A DNA stretch of 64,000 nucleotides from Scolanthus callimorphus (GCA_033964015.1 CM066912.1:12435399-12499398); one strand, 5' to 3'. Shown: positions 46,571 through 60,590, counted from the stretch's first letter. The notes: a model not told the origin generated them from the sequence alone. Translations and numbers: made by a program.

Positions 46571-47790
46571 GTTTATTATATGGCACTTTTCTTCGAACTT
46601 TTTACGAACCGGAAGTCGCCTCGTTCATTTTCCCGCCGAAAACTCAGACACGCGCCCGCGTCGCGCTGGGTTCATTCAGGAGTTTTTCATTCTCTGATTC
46701 AACTGATAGAACAAACTCGTGTCTGCGAACCACGCCAGACTTGCTCAAAAGTAATCAATCTCTTATGGATATCAAATACTTCAGAATCGATTCTTTTATT
46801 CATTCAGTTGTTTATTCATTTGGGAGAAACGTTTGAGGGAGTTGAACAGAAGATTCAAAGATTCAAACGGCAAGCAACCTTGAAGCAAATCTTCGACGTC
46901 AGCTCGACAACTTCAAGTTTTTTTTAGACCCATTGGGGAAAACATTGCTCCTTTTGCACTAGCAAAAGCCTTTTATCAATCCCGAAGAAGAGTTAAACCT
47001 GAAGAAGTTCTTTGCCACAAGCTATCCTTACTGAGACGTTGGACGAAGGCGAACATGCTTCACTTGACAATATTAAACTTAAAGTTTTCAAGAAAAACAA
47101 CTTTAGTTTCGTAAAAGCTGTAAATGTGATCTTCGAAAACTCATTTGAGATCTACAACAGGAAACCAGAACTGGATTGAACAGGATTGATGATAACAGAA
47201 AATTGCAAAGGTTATTTTAGCCGACTACATATTCAGGAATGGGTTTTGTGCAAAAGCACATTTCAAGTAAATGAATTTAATCGAGGAGATGGTGAGAAAA
47301 AAGAAATCAACGACTTCACTAAGTATCAGCTATCGGTAAGCACAAAGTTTGAACTCGCTTTCTGTTATTATTTTTAGCTCTCAAGTTTCTTGAATTCCTA
47401 ATAAATTTTGACCTTTTGTAGCTTTTACCTTTTGCTGCTATTCTCCCTTTTCTCATTTTCTCCGGATAGACTCGAATTTATAGCTTAGAGTAACTTTTTG
47501 GCTCTGGTTTTCCTTTTGTAAACAGGTAATTTCTGATATTCAGGCCTTGATTTTCCTCTTGTCACAAGTTAGATTTGTATTATACTGTGTCAAGTATTCC
47601 TTGTTGTGAATTGCGCTGAAAATCTTGTTTTTGAATTTATGTTATTTCAAGGAGATTAATTTTTGTCAGTCGTGAACTGCGAGCGGGCATTAAGAATTTC
47701 CATAATGCCCGTGGGCATTACGGAGAGTTACGCCCGCTCGTTAGCCAATCAGAGCGCGCGTACTATCGTTGCCATATAATAATTTGTTGG
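46571..47790. mobile_element. Candidate TIR element with decayed coding remnants
   Basis: The left end ttattatatggca matches the reverse complement of the right end tgccatataataa. Inside, plus-strand stretches such as DNIKLKVFKKNNFSFVKAVN look like eroded protein-coding sequence, but no domain is recognised and stops interrupt it. Confidence 0.4.
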
Positions 47791-47799
47791 AAGACTAAT

Positions 47800-49376
47800 T
47801 TTCACATTTGGCTAAGTTCTAGCCCGACCGAAGTATTATAACCACGCAGTTTTGTACCACGTTGAATGTCCCTGAGGGAACTCCAAGAGAGTGCCAGTGA
47901 TTTTAAAAATGTTTCTTTGATCCAATTTTATGATTTTTTTCAATCCGAGTTTTTTCGGTTACAATCTAACTTCAAGAAGCAAAAGTATCCGAAATATCGA
48001 GCATACAAAAAGCTGTTCCTGAAAGATTAATTCATAGTTAATAAAATATCATATTTCTTTTCTAATGTTTATAACTTTTGCACACGTGCCTAGTTCAGAA
48101 ATAATTTCAGATCAAAGTGCACAGTTTCCACGTGAAGAAATAAGCAAACTCTGGTTTCATATAACAGCGTATATCATTCACCTCCCGTAACGACACAAAA
48201 GAAGTAAACACTAATTTAGGACCAATTTTAACCGAAATTCTTGAATTAAATAAATCTTGTATCTAGTTCTTTGATGTGGAAAATAAAGCTTGGAACATAA
48301 TACATCGCTTCACAGAGCAACGATCAGCAACGTTAGTTTTAAAAATAGTTTAAAAAAATAAGTCAATGTATTTCGAAACTTAAAGGTGTACGTCCTTCTT
48401 TACATTTTTTTTTCAGTTTTAGACAACGATGTCTACGATGCTGTTGCAATCACGCCTTTTTATAGCCGAGCTTGCATTTTCGTTAGAGACAGAAGAGAAA
48501 ATCCTTTTTGCATGGAAGCATCAATAGATTCGAAAAAATTGCTCAAAACCTTTTTTCACGATTATAGCAATGATTTAAAATTTTAGCCAATAAGACGCAT
48601 TTATTGATTCTGGAAATCAAGTTTTTGGTCTTTCATTGTCAATCAACAATAATTTTGTGTAGTTCAAACATGTATTTTAGAGCAAATACTTTTCTAGTTT
48701 TCGTGAACAAAATGCAGTATCTCGACTTACTGGTCTGGCTTAGAACTTCTGCCAGCTTAATTTATTCTTTTTTTTTTGCAAAATAATATCAATTATGGAC
48801 GACACCGTTTCATTGTTTGAGAAGTAATATAAAATCAATTCATCTGTTCAGATTGATATCGCAACAGAGAATAAGATGAGGCAATAACATATTCAGTTCC
48901 CTTTAGAGAGCAAAAATAGAAATAAAACTGCCACAAAATAATTCGAGAGTAAAAGGTTAATTAAGTTAATGTTGTAAACTAACCTCGATTGCCAAAGTTA
49001 TCTCAGCTCCTCCTAGAAACTCGCTCTTTCTGTTTAGAAAGATTCGGTCTTGATCAATTCCTGCTTCGCTTACCTCAAGTAGCTATTAACTCAAGTAGCT
49101 ATTAACTCTTAAAAACTCCTTCTCCTTGCTTCCTTTGCTTGTGTTTTTTAATAACTCTCTTTCACGAATCTATCCTGTTGTTTTTTAAACTTCTCGACTT
49201 GTTTTTTATAAGTTCTTGTGTGACGTGCTTCGCTACTTGTGTTAGCCCGGGTGTTCTCCAATCAGAAACAAAGCTCATTTTGACTGTGGTAAATATTGGT
49301 ATAAATAACCTGCTTTGGAAGATCTCTTGACTCATAACACGCCATTTGAGATCACATGCAACACTCCTGTTCTTTA
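47800..49376. other. No gene seen
   Basis: AT-rich with many stops. A 16-bp tandem duplicate (tcaagtagctattaac) lies at about 49,075-49,105. Confidence 0.5.
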
Positions 49377-49390
49377 TCTAATAATTCTAT

Positions 49391-49621
49391 AGAGCGGATT
49401 TCACATGACTGTCGTGAAAGCAATTGCAATTGAGCAATCACTAGCCAATCAGAAACAAGAGTAATTACAACTTACTGCTGAATGGTTTCCAGCCCAGCCA
49501 ATCAGGAGCCGAACCAATTCCTTGCTTGTAATTAGTTCGCAATTTGATTGGTTGATAGAAATAAGCAGCCAATGAGAAAGCAAACCAATTGCAAACACGA
49601 CGGTCATCTGAAATCCGCTCT
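49391..49621. mobile_element. MITE family A, copy 2, with 15-bp flanking repeats
   Basis: Terminal repeats agagcggatttcacatgac and gtcatctgaaatccgctct bound a 231-bp element. Both flanks carry atctaataattctat, a perfect 15-bp direct repeat. No ORF. Confidence 0.7.
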
Positions 49622-50571
49622 ATCTAATAATTCTATATTCCTTTTCATGTGAATTAAGAGCTTCTGAGTACTTATTTGGAAAAGCCACAGAAGCGTTTTT
49701 AAGGAACACTTTTCAAAGAATAGTTTACTTTACCAATTCGTTATAGTTCTGAAGCCCTGTACAAATTCACTGTGCGACTACGTCAACCGGGCCATTTTGT
49801 GAGAAGTTAGCCAATCAGAAAGCGAGTACAGAACAAAGGATCTTGACTTTTCTCTGAAAATTGTGAACATTATGTGCAGAAATAACTTCAAAACACTTAA
49901 TTACTCATCGTCGAACGTCTTGCAGGTATTACATTTCCTTAAAATGGTTTGAATCTGTGAATGACAAACATTTTACGGGATGGCCCGGTTGATGTAGTCG
50001 AACAGTAAATCATACAATTTTGACGGCTATAACAGCAAGTTGTTCTTTTGTATCTGCTATACTCTTCGATATTTTTGACACTCTTTTTTATCTTTCTTTA
50101 CTTCCTCCCCTCTTTCTTTCTTTCTTTTTTTAATTTTTGCAGCGGCTATAAGAGTGGCACACAAACGTGGCCATCTGGACCATTGTTACCATGTTATTAT
50201 GGAGTTTGAGAATTGCGACAGGAGTTAAGGGGATGACTTGGAGCGCATAAGATTATGATTTGGTAAGATTACGATTTGGTTACAGGGGGACCTTTATCTG
50301 GAACCAATTCCTAGAAGAACTGCGCCAATGCAAGTCATTAAAAGGCTTTAAATCCAAATTGGATACTTTAAATCCCAGCTTCTTTGATAGTTTATGATTT
50401 ACTGTGGACTTATAAAATTATAATATTATATAAATTTTATATCTTATTTTTAAGATTCTTTTTAACATCATGTATGATAGAAAGTCACGGATCGTATGTA
50501 AACCAGCTCTAGCTCATATGATGCCGTGCGAAAATAAAATTTATTTCTATATATCTATCTAGTTATCCTTT

Positions 50572-50789
50572 AAGCTGGCCAACGGGGAATATCGAGCTGT
50601 GATTGGTGAGCGGAAGGGGATGACTGGGAGTGCATAAGCAGAGGCCCTGTGATTATTATTCTTATCTATTGTAAAAATATTATATTCAGCCTCTGGCTGC
50701 AAGGATAATTTTGAATAAACCATCTATCTATCTATGAGTTATCCTTTAAGCTGGCCAACGGGGAATATCGAGCTGTGATTGGTGAGCGG
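50572..50789 (+). repeat. 52-bp direct repeat pair (50,572-50,623 and 50,738-50,789)
   Basis: Both copies read gttatcctttaagctggcc through tgattggtgagcgg without mismatch and are each preceded by a tatc microsatellite. Together with poly-A-like sequence between them they look like two overlapping retroelement ends. Confidence 0.6.
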
Positions 50790-51776
50790 TGATTGACGTA
50801 TTAATTATTTCATGTTCTGATAAACAAATAACTAGTACACAGAACCTTTCTTTTCCCTTCGCCCTCCCCCTCTTTACAATTTTTCATCTTTGAAAAATTG
50901 TATGGCTGCAGGCAGTACCGTAGCTAGCGGAGGAGCAGAGGGGGCGACGTTACCCGCCCAGCGAAGTAGAAATGTTAGTGTCAACATGTGCAGGAAATTC
51001 CAGAACACGTTCCTTGCGCCATTGTAGCTGTTAAAGCAGACTACTGATGTGAAAGCGCAGAATATAAGAGCAAGGTTGAGACTACTGTAGGTGGAGATAA
51101 AGAAGAATGGAACTTCATGCAAGAAACGTTTTTGGAGATATTTTAAAAGCATCGCAAAGGCACAGGAAGTTGATGGTAAAGATTATGACTTAACTATCTG
51201 TAGGTGGTGCTTCTATCTCTACAAGATAATCAAACCATTAAAAGTATGCGAGCATGAGAGGGCTTAAAAACACCTTTTAAAGAATGATCTTGTTTCTCTT
51301 CCAGAACACGTATCAATCAGGCAAGAGATAGATATTGGCATAGATATGCATGTTTATTTATAAAATTCATGCTAAATTACATTTTATAGTTCTGTCATAT
51401 TCCATGCGTACCAAGCTACCCACCTTGTAAACTGTTGTTTGTCTTTATTACTTTTTTGCGTCTTCACTTAGTTAATAAATATTTGTTGTTTTCATTCGCA
51501 GAGGAACAGTGATGAGAAGAATGAAATTGCATTTTTTTCCATTTATGCCTTTCTAGCAGATCGTTTATTTTATGGCCCCTTTTCAGGGCTTCATTTAAAT
51601 TACTGTCATATTGTCCCGCTTAAAAGCTACCAGTCTAAATGTCAGTCTATTTTATAGAAACGACACTAGTTATTTGATTTACAAAGCCTATTGTGTAAAT
51701 ATATAGACATCAACTTATCGTCTAGGGAGCATTAGTAAATGCTCTGAGCCGATGATTTTTTATACATTACATGTTA

Positions 51777-52075
51777 CTGCGGTTTTCATAATTCTGCGAA
51801 CTCTAGCTAACGATTTCCAACCGTCAAACCGCCTTCTGGCTTCCGTCAATCAAACTCCCGAGTCTTTTCGTCGTTACTCTTTGTGCTTTTTGATTGGCCA
51901 GCACGTAACGTTGCTGTCGCGACAGGAAGCCATTTTAGCACTGCTTAGGCGCTGGCCAATCAAAAAGCACAAAGAGTAACGACGAAAAGACTCGGGAGTT
52001 TGATTGACGGAAGCCAGAAGGCGGTTTTACGGTTGGAAATAAATAGCGAGAGTTCGCAGAATTATGAAACCGCAG
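51777..52075. mobile_element. Near-perfect hairpin MITE with TA flanks
   Basis: Ends ctgcggttttcataattctg and cagaattatgaaaccgcag are complementary, as are the inner cttctggcttccgtcaatca blocks. Arms of about 140 bases flank a short centre with a gtcgcgac palindrome. Confidence 0.75.
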
Positions 52076-52199
52076 TAAGGGTGAATTGAAAAATAAAAAT
52101 AAAACATAAATAATCATGCATCTTATACTTACACGTATTAGAATGAATTTGCTTTGCCTGGGCTACGAGCATTTAACAATAAAGACTACGGGTTTGGGT

Positions 52200-52445
52200 T
52201 TTCTATGACGCCTATGAGTCGATAGATAGTAGTTCATGATACGCGTAGTTCATAAAAGCTCGAGCTCGTTAAGTCTAATTGTTTTAGTAAAAACCCACAA
52301 ACATACTACCTTCGATGTGATGCTGAAACTTATTCATTATAATAGTTTCAGAACAATTTGTGCCAGCTTTTCGTTCTATTACGTGATAGATAGTGAGTAG
52401 CGGAGCCAATCAGATTGCATGATTCGTGATTTTTTGTGTTTTTGC
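52200..52445. repeat. Dispersed repeat family C, reverse copy
   Basis: Contains gtctaattgttttagtaaaa and gccaatcagattgcatgatt, the reverse complements of the copies at 60-320 and 39,860-40,100. Confidence 0.55.
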
Positions 52446-53059
52446 TAAAGCATGAAATACGACTCAGTTTCGCTGAAATGTTTACTATCACGTTTCCCCC
52501 ATGTGCGCACCCAAGGGGGTCAACGCTCTAAAGCGTCTGTATTAGTTACTCCACTGTGCCTTGCGGCCTCTGTGAATAATAAATTTCACTAGCAGCCTTT
52601 GCAACACAGGTAGCTCATGATAAGCTATTGTTATACTTACAGTCCACTGCCTCGCGATCTCTAAGAATTTCTCTCTAATAGTCTTCTAATCTATAATTTA
52701 TTTCACAAGTAGCCTATGCGGGGGGGGGGGGGGAAGGGGTCACAGGAAGTTCTAATTAGTTAGAGTGGTTTTCATCCGACTGTGAAATAGATACTAACAA
52801 AATATGCACTGCTATACACTATGAAAGTCATTTTTATTGTATTCTCCTTTTTAATTATGACTAGTAGACACTATTAAACACTGACTATTACTCTCTGTTT
52901 CACAGTTCGATGAAAACCACTCTATTGTTATCCTTGGAGTCCAGTGCCTCGCGGCCTCAAAGACTAAAATCGTTCTTGCCAGTTTTGCCATATTGGATTC
53001 TTCGTTGATTGTTTTTTGTCCAAATAATCCCCAAGACGGCGACATGACATTTACTTTAC

Positions 53060-53232
53060 ACAAACAATGGGATTTTTTTCAGAAACCCATCCATGAGAAA
53101 AGCTGAATTTCCCATGGCAGAAAAAACGGGAAGTGTTCGGATCTCCCATGGCTTTCCGTGAGAATTCCGAACACTTCTCAAGCGTATGCCTTGGGAAATT
53201 CAGCTTTTCCTATGGATGGGTTTCTGCGAAAA
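53060..53232. repeat. Foldback repeat next to the apextrin stop codon
   Basis: The arms cagaaacccatccatg and catggatgggtttctg are complementary over about 60 bases. It begins just downstream of the apextrin TGA (53,253) and may supply part of the 3' UTR. A related copy is at 5,950-6,125. Confidence 0.6.
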
Positions 53233-53252
53233 CTCCCTGTGTGAAATGTGAA

Positions 53253-56200
53253 TCAATCGTCTGGGCGTGGAGTGTCGTCATCATCGTCGTCATCATCTTT
53301 TCGTCCAATCAGGCGCTTGGCAAAAAACGCAATAGTAGCGGTTCCCATCATTGCGCAGGCCACGCCAACTCCAATAGCCACGGCGAGTGCGGAGGACTGG
53401 GACTTGTTATCCAACTGGTTCTAGTGAAGGAAGTAAAAAGTAAAATGAGCAGTATGATATTTGACGGATCATCTAACGAAGTGGTACGAGCATTACTGTC
53501 CAGTACGTGTCAATAGTTTTATAGGCCATGTCCGGCTAGTAAATTTTTTGGGGGAAAATGATCTAAGAGCCTCTGTCAGAGAGGAGTCAGTCAGTCTTAG
53601 GGAAAGCATTCATTTCAGTCGGATGATTTAAGGAACGCCACATTTTCGCTGGGTAAATCAAGTATTACAACTTTCTTTGCATTAATATTATTATTTCGCG
53701 ATTCAGACACGTATTTCATCTTCAAAAAATGAATAAAAACAATGATTGTAACGTGCCTGACTTGGGCTCTTTTTAAATTAAAATGTGGTTGGGATTCAGT
53801 CGTTTTGAAGGGAGAATAACCCATTTTAACACAGGCTGTTTCGCTTAGCTATTAACAATAAGACCACAGTAATCAGGTGTGTTGATTAATGTTCCAATAA
53901 GCAGCGTTTTTTTTGTGGCTAGTGGCGCTCACTTGCTCATGGCCCAAATGCGATATAAGAATTGGAAGTGTAAACAGGTGCTAAAGTTGTACACTATAGC
54001 TTCGCTTCAGTCCTTGTGTTTGCTTGAATAAGAAGATGTGCAGTTAATTAGCCTCTGTCAGTTGCCATTTTCTCAGCCTAGCAACATGCCAAGTCGGAGA
54101 AAGCATCCATTTCCATCGGCTGATATAGAGAATAAAGAGCAATTTTCTCTATTGAATTTGGTAATCAAATCTAAAATGTCATTTGTCTTCTAATATCGAA
54201 CAAAAACAATAACAAAGGAGTGGCTGACACGAGCTCTTATGATTGTGACCTACCCCTGTGAACAGAGCTTTGTCTACTTCTTGCCTCCATGGTTCAGTAC
54301 CTGAGGCTGAACTGAGGAAAAAATATCGAAGGACATCAAATGGCATCTAGACAACTATTCTCAACTTATTATGACTCATGTAGTTCACCATCGCGAGGAC
54401 TACTCCGGGTCTTAAAATCGCCATTTTTTACAGCAACATTGAGCGTTTTAAAGCGTTTTTGGGCGTTTCAAGGGAAAATGAGGGTAGAGCACGCTAAATT
54501 TGTGGGAATTTGTAGGCGCTGATGGGCGTTTTTTAGGCGTTTTGGGGGCGTTTTAATGCGATTTTAGGACCCGGAGTAGGCCTATCGCGAGAATAGGTTA
54601 AAAAAAACGTGCGCCGATTATATTGCCTTTGAGGTGCCTATACAGAGCGGATTTCAAGTGAGTGCCAAAAACGAAACGCAAAGTAAACACTTTCAATAAA
54701 AAACGAAACAAATTCAACAACTGATCAACAACTACGACATGCCTTTAGCCACTCGTGCAACCGGTTTTTGTTCGCATTTTGATTTGCTGACAAAAATACT
54801 ATGAACCAACTTCCAATCTGGTATCCAGAGCGCGTCATCTTTTGGCCAGCAGCAACATTCAGGGCTCTGTGGGAATCGTATTTTTTTTAAATCCAGATTC
54901 TGGGTTTCCGGTTAGAAAGGTTGTTAGAAATGTTGCATTCTTGATCTACCAAGCATGCTCACAATACGGATTACCCGATTGGGTACGAGATTGGGGCTCT
55001 TAGGAATCCAATTTCTGAGCATGCGTGGTAGATCAAGAACGTAACGAACTTTCATACAAATTCAAACCGGAAACCTAAAATCTGGGTTTAAAAAAAATCG
55101 ATTCCCAAAGAGTATCAATGTTGCCGCTGGTCAAACGATGACGGGAAATGGCTACGAGATTGCCAAAACATCAAACAATGGGGACGCGTAGGAAACCCAA
55201 ATCTGTCAGCTTCTCCTGCGACACTGATCTGAATCCCTCTAAGTTCAAATGTAAAGCGACTTCACAACTTAGATCCCTACCTGGTTCATAATAACAATAC
55301 GTCAGTCGATGGCTTTTCGATCCCAGTCCCCCGTCAAATGGATGCGCGCCTCCTTCACCATCGTGAAATGTTTCCGTGCTGTCATCGAAATGTACAAGCT
55401 CCTTCTTGACATGCGCACCACGGACTAGCTGGCACTCGTTCCTGCCATACGCGTACAAGTAGAAAGGGCGATCTAACGGTAGACCAATAGCATGGCGGGG
55501 ACTGCCTGGCGTGACGAAGTTTAGATGTCAGGTTTAGTTCTTTGTCATTTGAAATTTGAAGTTTTTTTTCGTTCTCATAGAACCTTAACGCTAAGGTCTA
55601 TGGGCGGCAGATTATTGCTACGTTTTCGAAATGAATTGATATCAGCTGCGCGTACAAGGATTACGGATATCCAAAGCTGACAGATTTAGAAATTTTCAAT
55701 TTCTTTATAATTTCTTTTGAGAAATGACGAAAGGTGATTGTGATTGTACTTGTTCTTTGAAAAAGAAATAGAAAAAAATCACGAGAATGCGGTCCAAAAA
55801 TAACGCCAATGCTGTCTCTCCAACATGCCAAGCAGACAATCAAAACATCGAACCAGATTCGAGTGTGTTATAGTGTTGCGAAAATGCAAGTATTTATGAA
55901 AACGTAATGTTAGCTCGGACGTTTGTCAGGTGGCAGCAAGTTAATCAGCATTGAGCTCTCAGTCGTGATAAGGCCTGATTCGCACTTGGCCTACAATGGC
56001 GGACAAAAGTTCTGAGACACTTGCACCCATTAACTCTTCAATTCTACTAAAACCCGAAATGGTTGAGTCCCCTTCCCATCCCCCCACCCATTCAAAGTTG
56101 ATCATGGGTGGCAAAAGTTGTGTCCGGAGCTCAACATTGAAATGAAGGGGAGTGGTGAAAACAGGATGGTTTACCGGGGAGAGGTCTTTTGGACATAGCC

Positions 56201-59200
56201 GACCAATTGTATGTGTGTATGTCAACCACTTTTGTCCACCATTGTAAATAATCCTGTTGTTGCTATCAACAATTCTCACGATTGAGCGCATGCAATTATA
56301 TCTAGTACAAAATGAACAATGAATCGCAAGGTGATCTGAATTTGGCGGCAACAAGATGTAAACACCGTTTTAGTCGATTTTGTCAATTCTTCTGCATCTA
56401 ACGGGCTGCAATTGGAACAATATTGCGATAATATGGTAACAAATAAGACATCTTCCTTAATACTTACCATTTCCATTGCAGCAATATTCTACTTTAGTGT
56501 TGCGCTTGTGTGCTGGGAATCTTCCTCTGATTTGATTTCGGTAACTACGATCTTTCCAGTGTATATATCTGCCAAGAACGAGAGATAAATATGTGAATTT
56601 GGTAGATACCAAAAAGGATATGGCTCAAAGATATCAAAGATACCCATCAAGGACTTTCGATCTTTGCTTAAAATGCTATCCAATGTTTTGTCTAATTTTT
56701 CTTCTTGTCAACGAGAGCGCTGTCTCTTTCTTGAAGGTTTGCCGCTTTGTTAAAGGATACCAATCTCCTTAGATTTTATTGCAGATCACCTCTAAAAAAT
56801 ACCATAACCTATGATTTTAGCCCCTAAAAGATACCATGATCCGACCAAAAAATATGGGAGTCCCCCCACCCCGGGCTTTTTTATTCCTTTGCATGGGGTG
56901 ATTCGTGACTTACCCTTCCGCTAGCCCGTTTGGACACGAGGATCCCTTGAGTATACAATATTTCCCGGTAGGCCATGACCCTCCTCCCTCTTGGCTTGTC
57001 TTCATACAGAAGTCTTGCTCCACACCTGTAAAGCGACAACGAAAGTCATCAGAGTCTTCCTTTTCGTCGTGGGCCTCGATCCCTACTCATATCGACAATA
57101 GCGAAACGAAATGCTGAAAGTTGCATATGTAGCGAAATCAGTTTTCGGATAGTCGTGGATAGATATATTAGACTAACATGCAAACCAATTCTGAGAGAGC
57201 CGATTACATTTATAAACCGCACGAGGGGGGGGGGATTCCAGGGGGGTTGTATTGGACTCTGGAAATTCCACGGGAGGGGGTGTTGGAGACTGGAAATTCA
57301 AAGGGGAAGGGTAAAAAAGTTGACTTTCCAGGGACATTTTATCCAAAAATAGACTTTCCAGGGTATTTTTAGAAATTCCAGGGGAGGGGGTCCTTTATGA
57401 AGTTGGAAATTCCAGGGGAGGGGGTCTGTTTCACGAGTGGAAATTCCAGCGGAGGGGTCTTTTAAGGGAGGTCCTCAGCCACACACACTTATCTTAGTTA
57501 ATGCTATAGTCATGATTGAGACAAGTTCATATTGGAGGGTTGTCCAATACACTGACAAATTTATGCAAGGCATTGTCTAAAACAATGGAGTGCAATGGAG
57601 TGTATTATAGAACGAGGCAATACAATGGGGGAGAACAATACCATGCATAAATTTGTCAGAGTATTGGACGTAATATTTAAAAGCCGACTATGAGGACCTG
57701 ACGGGATTTCAAAGTCCGCGCAATTAGTTCCAGTCCGAGGCGAAGCCTAGGACTGGAACTAATTGCGTGGGCTTTGAAATCCCGTCAAGTCCGAATAGGA
57801 GGCTTTTGAATTACTTCAAATACTCAATAATTATTCATGACCTAATTAGCCAACACAGAGAGAAAACGATCAATGTTGAAACATCTCCATTTTTTTATTT
57901 TTAATTCCTTTTGGTCATTTGAAATACTCAGCCTGTGACATAATCTGAAATCACCAACCCCTCTGTACCCTACCCAAACAGGATTTATCAATATAATCAT
58001 ATTTTTTTACTTGTGAAACTAGAATTACGTCACTAGTCATGCGCACAAATGAAAAGGTCAAGATTGTTTCCACAAAGCCTGTCCCACATGAAAGTTGGCG
58101 GCGCACATGCATATTGTCTGGAACAAGATCCTTTCTATTCTACATTTCCGAGAGAGGAGACCTGTGTCTTCTCACGGAACGTTTCTACAGTCTGCCTTTG
58201 TACGGCGTAGACTGAATAGTACAAAAAAATTCGACGGGGAAGGACCTTGAAATTATTAACTTGGATTGCGTCACTAGTCATGCGCAGAAGTGAAAAGATT
58301 AAGAGTGTTCCAAAAACCCTGTCCCACATGGAGGTTGGCGGTGCACATTCATATAGTCTGGAACAAGATCCTTTGTATTTTATTTCTCCGATAGAGGAGA
58401 CGCGTGTCTTCTCACGGAACAGTTTCTACAGTCTGCCATTGTACGGTGCAAAGACCGACTAGTACAAAAACATTTCGATGGCGAGTGCCTTGAAATTATG
58501 AAAATTATGAACTTCGATTGCGTCACTAGTCATGCGCAGAAGTGAAATGATCAAGAGTGTTTCCATAAAACCTGTCCCACATGGAGGTTGGCGGCGCACA
58601 AGCATATAGTCTCCAACCAAAATTCTTTGTATTGACTTCTCCGAGAGAGGAGAATTTTGTCTTCTCATGGAGTGGTTCCTACGGTCTGCCTTTGCACTGC
58701 GCAAAGACTGACTAGTAGAAAAACTTTTCGAGGGTGAAGACCTTGAAATTATGAATATTCATAGTTCAAAGGTCCTTGGATCTAGAAAACATTTCTAGAT
58801 CCAAGGACCTTTGAACTATGAATATTCATAGTTCAAAGGTCCTTGGACCTTGAAAAGGTTTCAAGTCCCACTTGCAGTATCTTCCTGGGATTTCAAGGTA
58901 CTGCACGTGGTACAAAATGAGAGCTCTGGTTGGCTGATTAGGTCATGAATAATTAATGAGTATTTGAAGTAATATTTCAAATCCGACAATGAGGACTGGA
59001 CCGTATTTCAAGTCCGCAGCAATTAGTTCCAGCCCGAGGCGGAGCCGAGGACTGGAACTAATTGCAAGGACTTGAAATAATGGTCCAGTCCGAATTGGAG
59101 GATTTGAAATGACTTCTCATGCTCATTAATTATTTGGGAGGCAAAATTGAAAGAGAAACACTTGAAGTGGTAGAATCAACTTCTTTGTCTTGATGTCGGT

Positions 59201-60559
59201 TGTTGTGATACAACAAAGAGAACAAGAGCGAATTTCATTATAAGAGTGCTTTGCATATACCCGTGTGTTATTATCAAAACCGAAATAATCCGACTTTCAT
59301 CAGTGATAAGCGGTTGGATTAAGCCCGTAAAATGTCGGTGCAGTCCCTTGACTTTTGGATTATGAAAGTTGTGCAGACGGTGACCAATAAGAAAGGTAAA
59401 CCTGTAATTATTTTTTTCCGTTTAGAATTGTGCAATATTGGTAACACAACGCAAACTTACGAAATTTTAGTTAAATTGTTTGCTATTTGTATACCTTTCA
59501 TAGGTGAAAGATACCCAGCTAAAAGTTTGTACCAGGTTTGGAAAGCAAGACTCGAACAGCTGTCAATATATTGGACACGAAAAAAACATGAGGTAAGATT
59601 TCAAATGTACTATAGTATTATAAATCAAACTACCGAATTTTGTAACCCTAGGAGAACGAGAGTGGCGTAGGCATGAAATGTAAGAGCTGGTGTTTATTTA
59701 GCCTGCGAGCCGGCTCTCCAGTGGGTTTTCCAGAGAAGAATTTGTTACGAATCCCGCGCGCCAAAAAATCGAATATCCGAAAAAACCCACTGTAGAGCCG
59801 GCTCGCAGGCTAGTGTTTATTGAGAAACCGGGTTCGGACTCTGACCGGTTCGATAGAAATGCGTCGGTGGGTGGAAAATAGAAGCTTATTCTTTTCACTG
59901 ATATGCGTATTTTTTATTAGTTTTGCAGGTTTGAGATGTGTTCTTGATGTTGGCAATGAGGCAGTTTTGCCAGTTTTCAGGTTAGATGAAATATATTAGT
60001 TACTAAACGAGTATAGCGTGCCTGAAAAGTCATCTGCTCGCAGTTGGAATTACGCGCGATTGGCCAATAACATTAGTGGGAATTATTGCAATGTGACCAT
60101 TTATCAATTTGTAAAACAGTACGCTGTCTTTATAATTTACTGTACTTTGGATGCAAAACGCATCAAATAAAGTCTATGTTGTTGTTTGTTGTGTTGAACT
60201 TTTTCACTTACAGAGATTGATTCTTTTCCAGTTCTTCAGGGACACCTTTTCCCTGAACTGATTTAATTTTGTTCCAGTACCTAAGGGACATCCCAAAGGA
60301 ACTGGAACAAAATTAAATCAGTTCAGGGAATAGGCGTCCCTGAGCAACTGGAAAAGAATTAATTAAGCCCCAGCTCTTCCCTGCTGATTTCAATACCCTC
60401 CCCGGCTTTTAGATTGTACTGGACCGGGTTTCCAGTATCATCACGTGACCCAATTTTCGCTCTTGCAATTGGCTGTTATCCTCGTGAATAATTAATGAGT
60501 ATGAGAATAGTATGTCATATTGTGGGTTGAAGTTAGTTCTACTGTGTTTCCTAATTATA

Positions 60560-60590
<31 letters not shown>

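Larger units (their letters stand above)
57671..59115. mobile_element. Composite foldback element with a tandem-repeat core
   Basis: Two related foldbacks (about 57,671-57,816 and 58,970-59,115) each pair ttagttccagtcc with ggactggaactaa. They are joined by outer-to-inner matching arms (57,817-57,852 against 58,931-58,969) and enclose three tandem units. All lies in apextrin intron 2. Confidence 0.68.

Noticed and set aside
58135..58704. Similar short ORFs on both strands
   Set aside because: They recur only because a 240-252 bp unit is tandemly repeated.
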